Origin: Syntrophobacterales bacterium
GTDB lineage: Bacteria > Desulfobacterota > Syntrophobacteria > BM002
Direction: 5' to 3'
DNA length: 8,759 nucleotides
NCBI GenBank assembly: GCA_030601545.1
Contig: JAUVTM010000070.1
Location: 1 to 8,759, forward strand
Position numbers and translations under genes: made by a program. The notes below the pieces were generated by a model. That model saw only the letters and a list, made by a program, of their open reading frames with translations, made no database searches and was not told where the DNA came from. This document shows, piece after piece, positions 1 to 6,790 of this stretch (within the stretch, counting starts at the first letter, position 1; each line of letters opens with the position of its first letter).

Positions 1-185
1 AACAACAGCCCTCCCTGGGCAACGGCGGACCAGAGTAGAAAATTAAGGTGATACGCTTGCCAGGCCCGCTCTGGATGCTCACCTCCAAGTTGGACAAAAA
101 AAGTACCAAAACCCACTAGAACAAGAATACCGAACAATAAAAGCACGGTCTTTGAAGGTGTTCTACTGTAATTGGATCTACTCAT
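1..185 (-). CDS. actF: ActF-like NrfD-family subunit of ACIII (5' part only, cut by window edge)
   Basis: The reverse strand opens with ATG at 185-183, and an in-frame TAG lies five codons upstream, so this is the only ATG start for the frame. The 61 codons visible encode a short polar N-terminus, a hydrophobic helix (about residues 13-31), then a segment containing RAWQAYHLNFLLWSAVAQGG. An 'RAWxAYxxNFLxWSxxAQGG' pattern is characteristic of the second polysulfide-reductase/NrfD-type membrane subunit of Alternative Complex III, which sits in the membrane and may form a second quinone site or proton path. The position directly after actD in the same direction supports the call. The Shine-Dalgarno signal is weak (a GGCAC about 10 nt upstream). 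The rest of the gene lies to the left of the window. The family call rests on a short stretch plus context; an ActC-like paralogue is the main alternative. Confidence 0.78.
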   Translation of the reverse strand, partial: MSRSNYSRTPSKTVLLLFGILVLVGFGTFFVQLGGEHPERAWQAYHLNFLLWSAVAQGGLL

Positions 186-220
186 AGCTGAAAGTGCCTA
201 AAGTATTTAAGGAACGTTCA

Positions 221-256
221 AATCGTAGAAATCGTAGAAGTCGTTGAAATCGCGAC
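221..256. repeat. 9-bp tandem repeat, four units
   Basis: Between actD and actF the sequence runs in 9-bp steps: AATCGTAGA, AATCGTAGA, AGTCGTTGA, AATCGCGAC. The first two units are identical and the last two degenerate. The 133-bp gap between the two genes (186-318) consists mostly of this tract and the neighbouring heptad tract, and it holds no gene. Confidence 0.7.
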
Positions 257-275
257 GTAATAATCTAAATTTCCA

Positions 276-310
276 AATTCGCAATTCGCAATCCGCAATT
301 CGAAATTCTG
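276..310. repeat. Heptanucleotide tandem repeat, five units (AATTCGC type)
   Basis: Five consecutive 7-bp units read AATTCGC, AATTCGC, AATCCGC, AATTCGA, AATTCTG. A 17-bp stretch (290-306) is an exact inverted copy of 8345-8361, so this is the same repeat family as the tracts 8 kb away, in the opposite orientation. It starts just past the actD stop codon. Confidence 0.75.
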
Positions 311-318
311 TCCTCTGC

Positions 319-825
319 TTACTCAAATATAGTGACTTCCCCTCCTTGGTTCTGGAAAAACTCAATCACCTGATCTTGCTCTTCCTCAGTACAGGTTGCG
401 ACGATGCCAAAGTGTCCTCCGGAGCAGCGGGGATCGTATTGTTTAAGACCCTTGAAATCGGGCAGGCCACCCAAGGCCAGAAGACCCAGAACATTGCCCA
501 AGACGGAAAACAGAATGGTGAATTCAAAGCCGACGATCACAAAAGGAATCCAGGCAATAATGGGTTTGCCCCAGATAATAAGTTTCCATTCAAGGGCGGT
601 GTATATGGCTAGGCTGAAGCCAGTGAAAAATCCGAGTATGCCGCCGGCAAGGGTAAACCAACCTACCGGACTCTTCTTTAACTTCAGGGCGTCAAAAATC
701 TTGTGACTGGGGAAAGGGCTGTGAACCCGGTCAATCAGCCATGGATACCCCGACATGGCCTCAATGACAGCAGCGGTCTTTTGTTCATCAGGAAAGAGTC
801 CGATGACACTAATATCAGTCGCCAT
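319..825 (-). CDS. actD: ActD-like ACIII membrane subunit (DUF3341), 168 aa
   Basis: ActD is a small integral-membrane subunit of Alternative Complex III; its role there is structural or in proton movement. The protein has a soluble N-terminal part with an IGLFPDEQ start, two hydrophobic helices at about residues 54-78 and 88-117, and a C-terminal cytoplasmic domain beginning with the family pattern DPRCSGGHFGIVATC (about 131-145). The length matches the family. I place the start at ATG 825-823, not at the TTG 12 bases earlier: GGAG at 835-832 lies 6 nt before this ATG, and the TTG would consume that site. The gene overlaps the end of actC by 11 bp, implying coupled translation. DUF3341 is absent from the related Qrc complex, which supports ACIII over Qrc. 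Confident of the family; the function within the complex is from established knowledge of ACIII. Confidence 0.9.
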   Translation of the reverse strand: MATDISVIGLFPDEQKTAAVIEAMSGYPWLIDRVHSPFPSHKIFDALKLKKSPVGWFTLAGGILGFFTGFSLAIYTALEWKLIIWGKPIIAWIPFVIVGFEFTILFSVLGNVLGLLALGGLPDFKGLKQYDPRCSGGHFGIVATCTEEEQDQVIEFFQNQGGEVTIFE

Positions 826-2140
826 GGCTTTCTCCAAGATCCAAGGTCTCCTTCATCTCCGTCATAGAGATGGAAGGCAGGTGTTTCACAAATAACAGGA
901 AAAAGAGAAAGAATAGAGAAAAACTTCCAAGCATGATGCCGTACTCAATACCGGACGGTCGATACAGTCCCCAGGCGTGGGGCATGAAGCCGTGAGCCAC
1001 GCTGCCGACTATGATCACGAAACGCTCGTACCACATGCCTATGTTTATCAGAATGGAGATGCCAAGCAGCCAAGGGATGCTCGTTCGTACTCTTTTGAAG
1101 AAAAAGAGCAGGGGAACCAGGCTGTTGCACACAACCATGATCCAGAATTCAAGGCTGTAATCACCTAAGGCTCTCCAGCGGAAAGCTTCTATCTCAACGG
1201 CGCTGTGACTGTACCAGGCCAAAAAGTACTCAACACCATACGCGTATCCCACAATGAGGCCGGTAAAGATAATGGTTTTGGCAACCGCTTCCAGAATCTT
1301 CATGGTGACGATTCTTTCGTAGCGGAAGATCTTCCTCAAGGGGATCAACAGGGTCAACACCATTGCCAGTCCGGAATGAATGGCGCCGGCGACAAAGTAA
1401 GGAGCGAAGATGGTGCTGTGCCAGCCCGGCACAACACTGAGAGCAAAGTCCCATGAGACCACACTGTGCACTGAGATCACCAGCGGGGTTGCCAGAGCAG
1501 CAAAGAAGAGGTAACCCCTGGTGTAGTGCCGCCATTGCTCATGTTTGCCGGTCCAGCCAAGGGAGAGGATGGTAAAGATCTTCTTGCGAACTCCGGTAGC
1601 CTTGTCTCTCACTGCGGCCAGGTCAGGAACCAACCCCGTGTACCAGAACAGGCTGCTCACAATGAGGTAGGTACTGATGGCAACCACGTCGAATACCAGG
1701 GGAGACTGGAAATTGGGCCAGAGGTATCTCTGGTTGGGATAGGGGAGCATGTAATATACCAGCCAGACGCGTCCAAGATGAATGAAGGGAAAGAGACCCG
1801 CGATGGAGACGGCGAAGACGGTCATGGTCTCCGCTGCCCTGGCAATGGGATTGCGCCAGCCGGCTCGCATAAGGTGGAGGATTGCCGAGATCAGGGTTCC
1901 GGAGTGGGCAATACCAACCCAGAAGACAAAATTGATGAGGTAGGTACCCCAGGCAACGGGGATATTCTGGCCACCTGCGCCGATACCGATGAAAATCTGA
2001 TAAACCCAGCAGGCAACACCTAGAAGTACCCCCATGATGAGCGCCATAATGGCCAACCAATAGCCGCCGGTGGGGGGACGCAGGGTGTCGAGTATAGTGC
2101 GGTCGATCTCTGCATATGTTAGCTGAGGCGACTCACTCAT
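815..2140 (-). CDS. actC: ActC-like NrfD/PsrC-family quinone-interacting membrane subunit, 441 aa
   Basis: This is the large NrfD-family membrane subunit of the ACIII module, expected to exchange electrons between the quinone pool and the iron-sulfur chain of ActB. About ten hydrophobic helices can be drawn (roughly 27-50, 62-92, 105-127, 148-172, 208-232, 243-266, 284-308, 328-348, 354-378, 396-418). Family-typical stretches are FVFWVGIAHSGTLISAILHL (71-90), VVPGWHSTIFAPYFVAGAIHSG-type sequence (from about 236), NIGMWYERFVII (366-377) and RPSGIEYGIMLGSF (394-407). Charged or polar residues inside helices (His79, Asp151, His255) are candidates for quinone or proton sites; that assignment is an inference. 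The ATG at 2140-2138 overlaps the actB TGA by 4 bp (ATGA arrangement), with AGGA a few bases upstream. Length is slightly below the usual roughly 450-490 aa. QrcD is the nearest alternative, but the actD and actF neighbours argue against it. Confidence 0.93.
   Translation of the reverse strand: MSESPQLTYAEIDRTILDTLRPPTGGYWLAIMALIMGVLLGVACWVYQIFIGIGAGGQNIPVAWGTYLINFVFWVGIAHSGTLISAILHLMRAGWRNPIARAAETMTVFAVSIAGLFPFIHLGRVWLVYYMLPYPNQRYLWPNFQSPLVFDVVAISTYLIVSSLFWYTGLVPDLAAVRDKATGVRKKIFTILSLGWTGKHEQWRHYTRGYLFFAALATPLVISVHSVVSWDFALSVVPGWHSTIFAPYFVAGAIHSGLAMVLTLLIPLRKIFRYERIVTMKILEAVAKTIIFTGLIVGYAYGVEYFLAWYSHSAVEIEAFRWRALGDYSLEFWIMVVCNSLVPLLFFFKRVRTSIPWLLGISILINIGMWYERFVIIVGSVAHGFMPHAWGLYRPSGIEYGIMLGSFSLFFLFFLLFVKHLPSISMTEMKETLDLGESHGD
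832..835 (-). promoter_or_regulatory. Ribosome binding site of actD, decides the start
   Basis: GGAG on the reverse strand, 6 nt before ATG 825-823 and inside the actC coding region. It rules in the ATG and rules out the upstream TTG (837-835) as start. Confidence 0.75.
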
Positions 2141-5076
2141 ATATCCTGTACCACCTTTTTTAAATAAATCACCGCAGGTTTTGTATTCAGGTATCCCATC
2201 ACCTGGTATGCCCTGTGGTCTTCGACTTTTTTCCTTACTTCGCTTTGCTCATCCATGAGGTTTCCGAAGGTAAAAACCCCGGTGGGGCAGGTCTGTAGAC
2301 AGGCCGGTTGAATCTCACCGTCCAGTATCTTTCTGCCTTCGTTCTTGGCCTTGTTGTGTCCATCTTTAATTCGCTGAATACAGAATGAGCATTTTTCCAT
2401 GACCCCTTTGGTGCGCACAGTCACGTCCGGGTTCAGTTGCAGATTGAGCGGCTCCGGCCACTGCCACACGAACCAGTTGAATCGTCGCACTTTGTAGGGG
2501 CAGTCCTGGGAGCAAAAACGAGTGCCGATGCAGCGGTTGTAAATCTGGTTATTCAAGCCTTCCTTGGAATGGTGCGGGGCGTAGACGGGGCAGACCGATT
2601 CACAGGGAGCGTTGTCGCAGTGCTGGCAGAGCATGGGAAGGTAGGTGATCGTGCCACGATTCTGCGGGTCCTCATAGCGCTGGATCTGGAGCCAGGCCAT
2701 TTCTCTTCCTTGGATAACCCTTTTCTCCCCCACGATGCCCAGGTTGTTTTCCGCATGACAAGCGACAGAGCAGGCGCTACAGCCAATACATTTATCCAGA
2801 TCCACCACCATTGCCCATCGATAATCTTTGTGTTCATGAGGAGGATAAAAATCCCTTTCCCGATCATAGCCCTCAGGTAGTGGGAGGGTAAAAGGAAACT
2901 CCCACATGCCTAGTCCGTGTTCTTGATGGGGTTGCTCGGATTTAAGCTCGTTTAAACCGACTGCCAGTGCAATCTTTCTACCGTGTTGAATCCGGCTGCC
3001 GTCGGTGCGGGCTAGCTTCATGGACCGGCCGGTATTTTTGAGGGCAATGGGTCCTGCGGCGAAAAAAGGGCCTCCAGAATTGGGCTCCAATTCTGGAGAA
3101 AGGAGCCCAATCGGATTTAGTCCTTTACCACTTGCATAACGCCCGTATGCGGTATGACCCTGACCGATAGCCACCACGGCAGCCTTTGGATGAACACCAA
3201 CCGTTTCGTAGACGGGCATCTCTAGTTGGCCCCAGCGGGATTCTATTTGGACAATATCGCCCTGCTTCAGACCTCTTGCAGCCAGGGTCTCTGGATGCAT
3301 CAAGACCGGAGTCTGCCAGGCAACCTGAGTTAAAGTGTCTGGGACCTCACACAGCCAGGGCCTGTTGGCACCCCTGCCGTCGAAGAAGCGGATGGAAGGA
3401 ACAGCAAATAAGACTAGATGGTTCTCTTTGGGAGTGGGAGGGGTGGTAATGGTAGACTGAAATGTATTGGCAAGGGTGACTCGTAATCCACGTTCTTGCT
3501 TCTTTGATTGAAAGAGCCCTCCCTTCTGCAAAGCCTGGAGCCAGTCTCTCTTCCCCTGGATAACATCTTTGAGGGTTAGTTGGGCAAAGAGGTAAGCCTG
3601 GAAGTTCTTGACTGGTCGCTGTGGGCCAAAGGAGGCGCGCAGCAACACATCTCCAATGTTTGGCGCCCCGGTCAAGCTGCCCATGGTTGGTTGCAGGGTT
3701 GAGACAATCCCAGCTTTCCCTCCATACTCATCCCAGGCTTCCAGCGGCAGACAGACCGGCAAAATCAGGTCGGCCAGCTCGGTAGTCTCATCCATGAAAC
3801 TGCTGCAACTTACCACAAATAAAGAATCCCGCTCCAGGGCCTCTCTCACTCCGCTTCCTGGGGGCAAAGCAAAAGCGGGATTGACGTTGTTCAACAGAAG
3901 CAAATCTGCCGCACCACTTTTCAATCCCGTGAAGAATTCTAAGACTGTGGATCTTCTGGCCGCTGTCTCCACCCGGTGCCGGTTGGAGAAGTCGATAAGT
4001 GCAAGGTCAGGATCAAAAACCAGGTTGAGAAGATTGACGGCTATGTTGGCCTGCAGGCTATTGGCCCCGGTTGCGCTGGTGGTCGTGCCCAGGATAAGAG
4101 GCTTTTGTGCCAGTTGTAGATGAATGTAAAGCTTGTCGAAGAGTTCGGGTGGTAGACCAGAAAGTTCGAAGACTTTGTCCCTGGTGTAAGGCGAAGAGGC
4201 GGTCTCAATGGCAGTTCGAACCTTCTCTGGTAGAAAGCTGCCATTGCCATGACGTATGCCTTCCCGCAAAAGTCCGAGCGCTATAAAATGTTCGGAGTCA
4301 GGATTGCAAGAGAACCAGAAATCTGCATTGGCGCCAGTAAGGGATTGATAAGGGCTTACATGAAAATACAGAGACTTATTCTGCCACCTCAGTCCGTGCA
4401 TGTCTTTAAATTTTCTGGCGTACTCAACGGGCGACAACCATGTTTCCAAGAAGTCAGCGCCAAACGATACGAGAAAGTCAGCCTCGTCCATCTTATACGA
4501 TGGAAGTCCGTCGAGCCCGAAGACTTGGGAATTTGCTTCCTTCAAGGCTTCATATCCGTAAGGCTCAAAAATTACCGGCCCTTCGGAATTCCAGTTTCTT
4601 AAGGACTCGCTTGCGAGGCCCAGAAGGGTTTCCCCCACAACCTCAGTAAGCATCCGGACTCTATCTTTCCCGTTCCTCACCGCTGCTTCAGCCTTGGCCT
4701 GCAGGATGGCTTCTGCTTCAGCATACGTTACTGGGCGCCATTTTCCCGCTTCTTTCAACAAGGGAGTCTTGATTCTGTCCGGGTTGTAGACTCCCTGCAG
4801 GGCTGCCTGGCCCCGCATGCACAGCCGACCCTGGTTGATGGGATGGAGAGGGTTGCCCTCAACCTTGATGATTCTGCCCTCTCTGTTCTTGGCCAAGACA
4901 CCACAGCCGGCTGGGCACTCCCTGCAGGTGGAAGCATACCAAGTAGCCTTGCCGGTTACCATGTCATCCGGAGCCTGAACGAGGGAGTACAAGGTTTTTT
5001 CTGGCTGGGAGGTGCAACTGGCGGCAAACGAGAGCCCGCTAACACCGGCAAGCTTTAGAAAGGTTCTCCGGTCCAC
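2137..5076 (-). CDS. actB: ActB-like fusion of molybdopterin-type protein and 4Fe-4S ferredoxin subunit, 979 aa
   Basis: ActB carries electrons through the periplasmic arm of ACIII. A twin-arginine signal (DRRTFLKLAG, 2-11) is followed by a hydrophobic stretch and Cys21, a possible lipidation site. The B1 half (about 45-650) is molybdopterin-oxidoreductase-like: Cys51, 54, 58 and 86 form a CX2CX3CX27C motif, and a molydop-binding-like barrel lies at about 555-650. I see no clear Mo-ligand residue. The B2 half (about 750-979) is a NrfC/PsrB-type ferredoxin with cysteines 763/766/769/773, 817/820/825/829, 849/855/859 and 896/899/926/930. Thr852 replaces a cysteine in CIGTRFC, which fits three [4Fe-4S] plus one [3Fe-4S], the known ACIII set. 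The start is GTG 5076-5074: AAGGAG lies 11 nt upstream (5093-5088) and an in-frame TGA further up leaves no other start. The B1-B2 fusion distinguishes it from separate QrcB and QrcC. No actA cytochrome gene lies upstream; nikO does. Confidence 0.92.
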   Translation of the reverse strand: MDRRTFLKLAGVSGLSFAASCTSQPEKTLYSLVQAPDDMVTGKATWYASTCRECPAGCGVLAKNREGRIIKVEGNPLHPINQGRLCMRGQAALQGVYNPDRIKTPLLKEAGKWRPVTYAEAEAILQAKAEAAVRNGKDRVRMLTEVVGETLLGLASESLRNWNSEGPVIFEPYGYEALKEANSQVFGLDGLPSYKMDEADFLVSFGADFLETWLSPVEYARKFKDMHGLRWQNKSLYFHVSPYQSLTGANADFWFSCNPDSEHFIALGLLREGIRHGNGSFLPEKVRTAIETASSPYTRDKVFELSGLPPELFDKLYIHLQLAQKPLILGTTTSATGANSLQANIAVNLLNLVFDPDLALIDFSNRHRVETAARRSTVLEFFTGLKSGAADLLLLNNVNPAFALPPGSGVREALERDSLFVVSCSSFMDETTELADLILPVCLPLEAWDEYGGKAGIVSTLQPTMGSLTGAPNIGDVLLRASFGPQRPVKNFQAYLFAQLTLKDVIQGKRDWLQALQKGGLFQSKKQERGLRVTLANTFQSTITTPPTPKENHLVLFAVPSIRFFDGRGANRPWLCEVPDTLTQVAWQTPVLMHPETLAARGLKQGDIVQIESRWGQLEMPVYETVGVHPKAAVVAIGQGHTAYGRYASGKGLNPIGLLSPELEPNSGGPFFAAGPIALKNTGRSMKLARTDGSRIQHGRKIALAVGLNELKSEQPHQEHGLGMWEFPFTLPLPEGYDRERDFYPPHEHKDYRWAMVVDLDKCIGCSACSVACHAENNLGIVGEKRVIQGREMAWLQIQRYEDPQNRGTITYLPMLCQHCDNAPCESVCPVYAPHHSKEGLNNQIYNRCIGTRFCSQDCPYKVRRFNWFVWQWPEPLNLQLNPDVTVRTKGVMEKCSFCIQRIKDGHNKAKNEGRKILDGEIQPACLQTCPTGVFTFGNLMDEQSEVRKKVEDHRAYQVMGYLNTKPAVIYLKKVVQDI
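3062..3111 (-). terminator. Intragenic overlapping hairpins with T6 inside actB (attenuator-like geometry)
   Basis: In the actB message two perfect stems overlap. The upstream stem pairs ATTGGGCTCC (3111-3102) with GGAGCCCAAT (3088-3079). The downstream stem pairs CTCCAGAATTGG (3098-3087) with CCAATTCTGGAG (3083-3072), a 12-bp perfect stem with a 3-nt loop, followed after GCCC by TTTTTT (3067-3062). The stems cannot form together. The codons involved cover residues about 657-674, just after the B1 half. Structure and T-run are seen directly; termination or antitermination activity is inferred, and it is unusual for such a signal to lie inside a gene. Confidence 0.5.
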
Positions 5077-5087
5077 CTTGCGAAACG

Positions 5088-5093
5088 CTCCTT
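5088..5093 (-). promoter_or_regulatory. Ribosome binding site of actB
   Basis: AAGGAG on the reverse strand, 11 nt before the GTG start at 5076. The spacing is slightly long, but no other start codon is available between the upstream in-frame TGA and this GTG. Confidence 0.55.
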
Positions 5094-5211
5094 GATCAGA
5101 GTGTTTGCATCGGAAAGATACTCATGAGTTCAGAAGAAAGGAAGGCAATTAACCATATCTGATCTTACCTGAAAAAGCAAGATTTCGGTGGGTGTCAAGA
5201 CCTGCTCAAAT

Positions 5212-5880
5212 TTAATTTATTATTTTCCCTTTGGACAAGCGGTAGACAATGTCTGTGGTCTTGGAGAGAAAATCGCTATTATGGGAGGCAATAAGGTAGG
5301 TTAAATCGGAACTTCTTAGTATTTCGGTGAGCCGCTCCACCGTGTCTTCGTCAAGCCCTGCACTGGGCTCGTCCAGAATGAGTACCTCGGGTTTCATGGC
5401 TAGAACAGTTGCGAGGGAAATCAGCCTTTTTTCTCCCCCCGACAACTTGTAGGTCAAACGGTCCTCAAATCCTTCCAGTCCCAAACGTTCCAGCACCTCC
5501 CGAGTGATCGCCAAAGCCTCCTCTTGACTCTTGCCAAGATTCAGCGGGCCGAAGGCCACGTCTTCCGCTACTGTGGGGCAGAAAAGCTGGTCGTCAGGAT
5601 CCTGGAACAGCAACCCGATCTTCTCCCTCACCTCTCTGAAGTCTTTCTCCTTTCGGCGCTCTGCGCCGAACACTTCTATTGCTCCCGCAGTCGGGCGGAG
5701 CAGACCCATCAGCAGGTGAAAGAGCGTGGTCTTTCCACTGCCGTTGGCGCCAATCAGACCAACCCGTTCACCACGACTGATCTGCAAATTGAGATCATCC
5801 AGCACCGGCCGATGGGACTGGTTATCATGGTAGGTGAAGGAGATCCCTTTGAGGCTTATTATTATTTCAGAATTATCCAT
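5212..5880 (-). CDS. nikO: NikO/CbiO-type ATPase of ECF nickel/cobalt importer, 222 aa
   Basis: Cytoplasmic ABC ATPase that powers the group-I ECF importer through NikQ. All ABC motifs are intact: Walker A GANGSGKTT (44-52), Q-loop FQDPDDQLF (92-100) followed by the ECF-typical TVAEDVAFGPLN, signature LSGGEKR (146-152), Walker B VLILDEP (166-172), D-loop SAGLD (173-177) and switch His200. At 222 aa it is short compared with the usual 240-280, because the C-terminal extension after the H-loop is nearly absent. The ATG at 5880-5878 overlaps the 3' end of nikQ by 19 bp, so the two are probably translationally coupled; the Shine-Dalgarno signal is poor. Only one ATPase gene is present, as expected for Nik/Cbi systems, where it would act as a homodimer. 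The metal (Ni versus Co) cannot be told from the ATPase itself. No T-run terminator is apparent after it. Confidence 0.93.
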   Translation of the reverse strand: MDNSEIIISLKGISFTYHDNQSHRPVLDDLNLQISRGERVGLIGANGSGKTTLFHLLMGLLRPTAGAIEVFGAERRKEKDFREVREKIGLLFQDPDDQLFCPTVAEDVAFGPLNLGKSQEEALAITREVLERLGLEGFEDRLTYKLSGGEKRLISLATVLAMKPEVLILDEPSAGLDEDTVERLTEILRSSDLTYLIASHNSDFLSKTTDIVYRLSKGKIIN

Positions 5881-6620
5881 TGCAATGACGCCATGCCACT
5901 TACAAGAAGCATCATGATCACCATCATGATCACGTCCACTCTCTGCAATTCAAAGTGGCTAAGGACATAGTATTTTCCATGAAATCCGCGGCAGAGCATG
6001 GCCTTGCGGATGCGGTCAGCTCGATCGAAGCTCTTAATGAGCAACATGCCAATCAGGTAAGCGAAGCTTCTATACGTGTGCACATTCGTGCCAGGTTTGA
6101 ACGCTCGAATCCTCATGGCGTCACGCAACCGATCATATTCCAAATGAAGCACTTGGAGGTACCTGACCGTGAAGAAGAGCAGATGAATCAGTTTGTCTGG
6201 AACATAGAGGTGGCTCAAGGCATGACCCAAGCTAATGATCGGTGAGGTGCCCAGGAGTGCAATCAGGGCGAGAACGATGGTGTTGGATTTGACAGTTATG
6301 AGCAGTGCGTAGATAACCCCTTCCCGGGTAGCATCCAGAGGACCGATGCTGAAGAGCTTTTCCCCGCCATAGGTGAAGGGCAGAAAAAGCCAGAGGAAAA
6401 CAATAAAAGCGTTTACTACGAGAAGCCGTAAAAAAACCTCTCTTAAGGAGAGGCGGGCTAGAAACAGGAGAGCAAGGGAAAGGCAAACAGCCGTTGCCAG
6501 GCAACCGTACCTGTCCGCCACTGCCACCACCACGGAGAACAGGACGGCGACTACTATCTTGACTCGAGGGTCAAGACGGTGAAGAAGAGAGTCGCCGGTG
6601 GCGAAGTTGTCGATATGCAC
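5862..6620 (-). CDS. nikQ: NikQ/CbiQ-type transmembrane (T) component of ECF importer, 252 aa
   Basis: EcfT-family membrane protein linking the ATPase to the substrate-binding subunit. It has the family opening LHRLDPRVKI (13-22), several hydrophobic helices (about 20-35, 41-55, 66-83, 102-124, 186-196 and 228-248), and the two cytoplasmic coupling motifs that contact the ATPase grooves: AMRIRAF (168-174) and AMLCRGF (207-213). The first motif ends ARA-like instead of ARG; the second keeps Arg-Gly. The start is GTG 6620-6618: an in-frame TAG lies eight codons upstream with no ATG between, and a short GGA sits 6 nt ahead. A 12-bp tandem duplication near the 3' end (5911-5934) encodes the repeated VIMM VIMM in the last helix. 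It is separated from nikL by 170 bp of repeat-bearing DNA but keeps the operon order, and overlaps nikO by 19 bp. Confidence 0.92.
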   Translation of the reverse strand: MHIDNFATGDSLLHRLDPRVKIVVAVLFSVVVAVADRYGCLATAVCLSLALLFLARLSLREVFLRLLVVNAFIVFLWLFLPFTYGGEKLFSIGPLDATREGVIYALLITVKSNTIVLALIALLGTSPIISLGHALSHLYVPDKLIHLLFFTVRYLQVLHLEYDRLRDAMRIRAFKPGTNVHTYRSFAYLIGMLLIKSFDRADRIRKAMLCRGFHGKYYVLSHFELQRVDVIMMVIMMLLVSGMASLQWIILK

Positions 6621-6724
6621 TATTATTCCATTTCTAGTTTTCTAAACGACCACATCTGTTTAGGAGCTCGAGCTATAAAAAGCGGCTTTGGCGTAAGGCA
6701 CAGGGCTCAAGGCTTGGAAGCCAG

Positions 6725-6743
6725 CCCTTCGACAGGCTCAGGG
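6725..6743. repeat. REP-like hairpin element, copy 1
   Basis: CCCTTCGACAGGCTCAGGG, lying in the nikL-nikQ gap. The ends pair (CCCT with AGGG). Two further copies at 8286-8304 and 8379-8397 read TCCT...AGGA, so both arms changed together, which supports a selected hairpin. Similar CTTCGACAGGCTCAGG elements are common in many environmental bacterial genomes. Confidence 0.7.
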
Positions 6744-6752
6744 CAGGTAGTT

Positions 6753-6773
6753 AGAATTCAGAATCCAGGAGCA
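6753..6773. repeat. Short heptad repeat (AGAATCC type)
   Basis: Units AGAATTC, AGAATCC and AGGAGCA follow copy 1 of the REP-like element. The same AGAATCC unit recurs at 8444-8450 and 8523-8529 next to the other copies. Confidence 0.5.
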
Positions 6774-6790
6774 AGACACACAAGGAAAAT

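Noticed and set aside
1526..2023. 165-codon plus-strand frame opposite actC, and similar frames opposite actB
   Set aside because: These are mirror frames of genes with strong motifs and overlaps; their own translations look like low-complexity chance protein.
2137..5076. Active molybdoenzyme such as formate dehydrogenase or polysulfide reductase
   Set aside because: Fusion with the Fe-S subunit, the CIGTRFC Thr substitution and the actC-actD-actF neighbours point to ACIII; no clear Mo ligand is visible. The intact N-terminal cysteine motif is kept as an open point in the findings.
5163..5198. Promoter for actB in the nikO-actB gap
   Set aside because: TTGACA (5198-5193, reverse strand) is a perfect -35 box, but no acceptable -10 box lies 16-18 nt downstream. 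The act genes may be read from the nik promoter or from a promoter of another type.
6665..6674. Perfect palindrome AGCTCGAGCT in the nikL-nikQ gap
   Set aside because: A 10-bp palindrome by itself is not rare enough and has no promoter or T-run linked to it.
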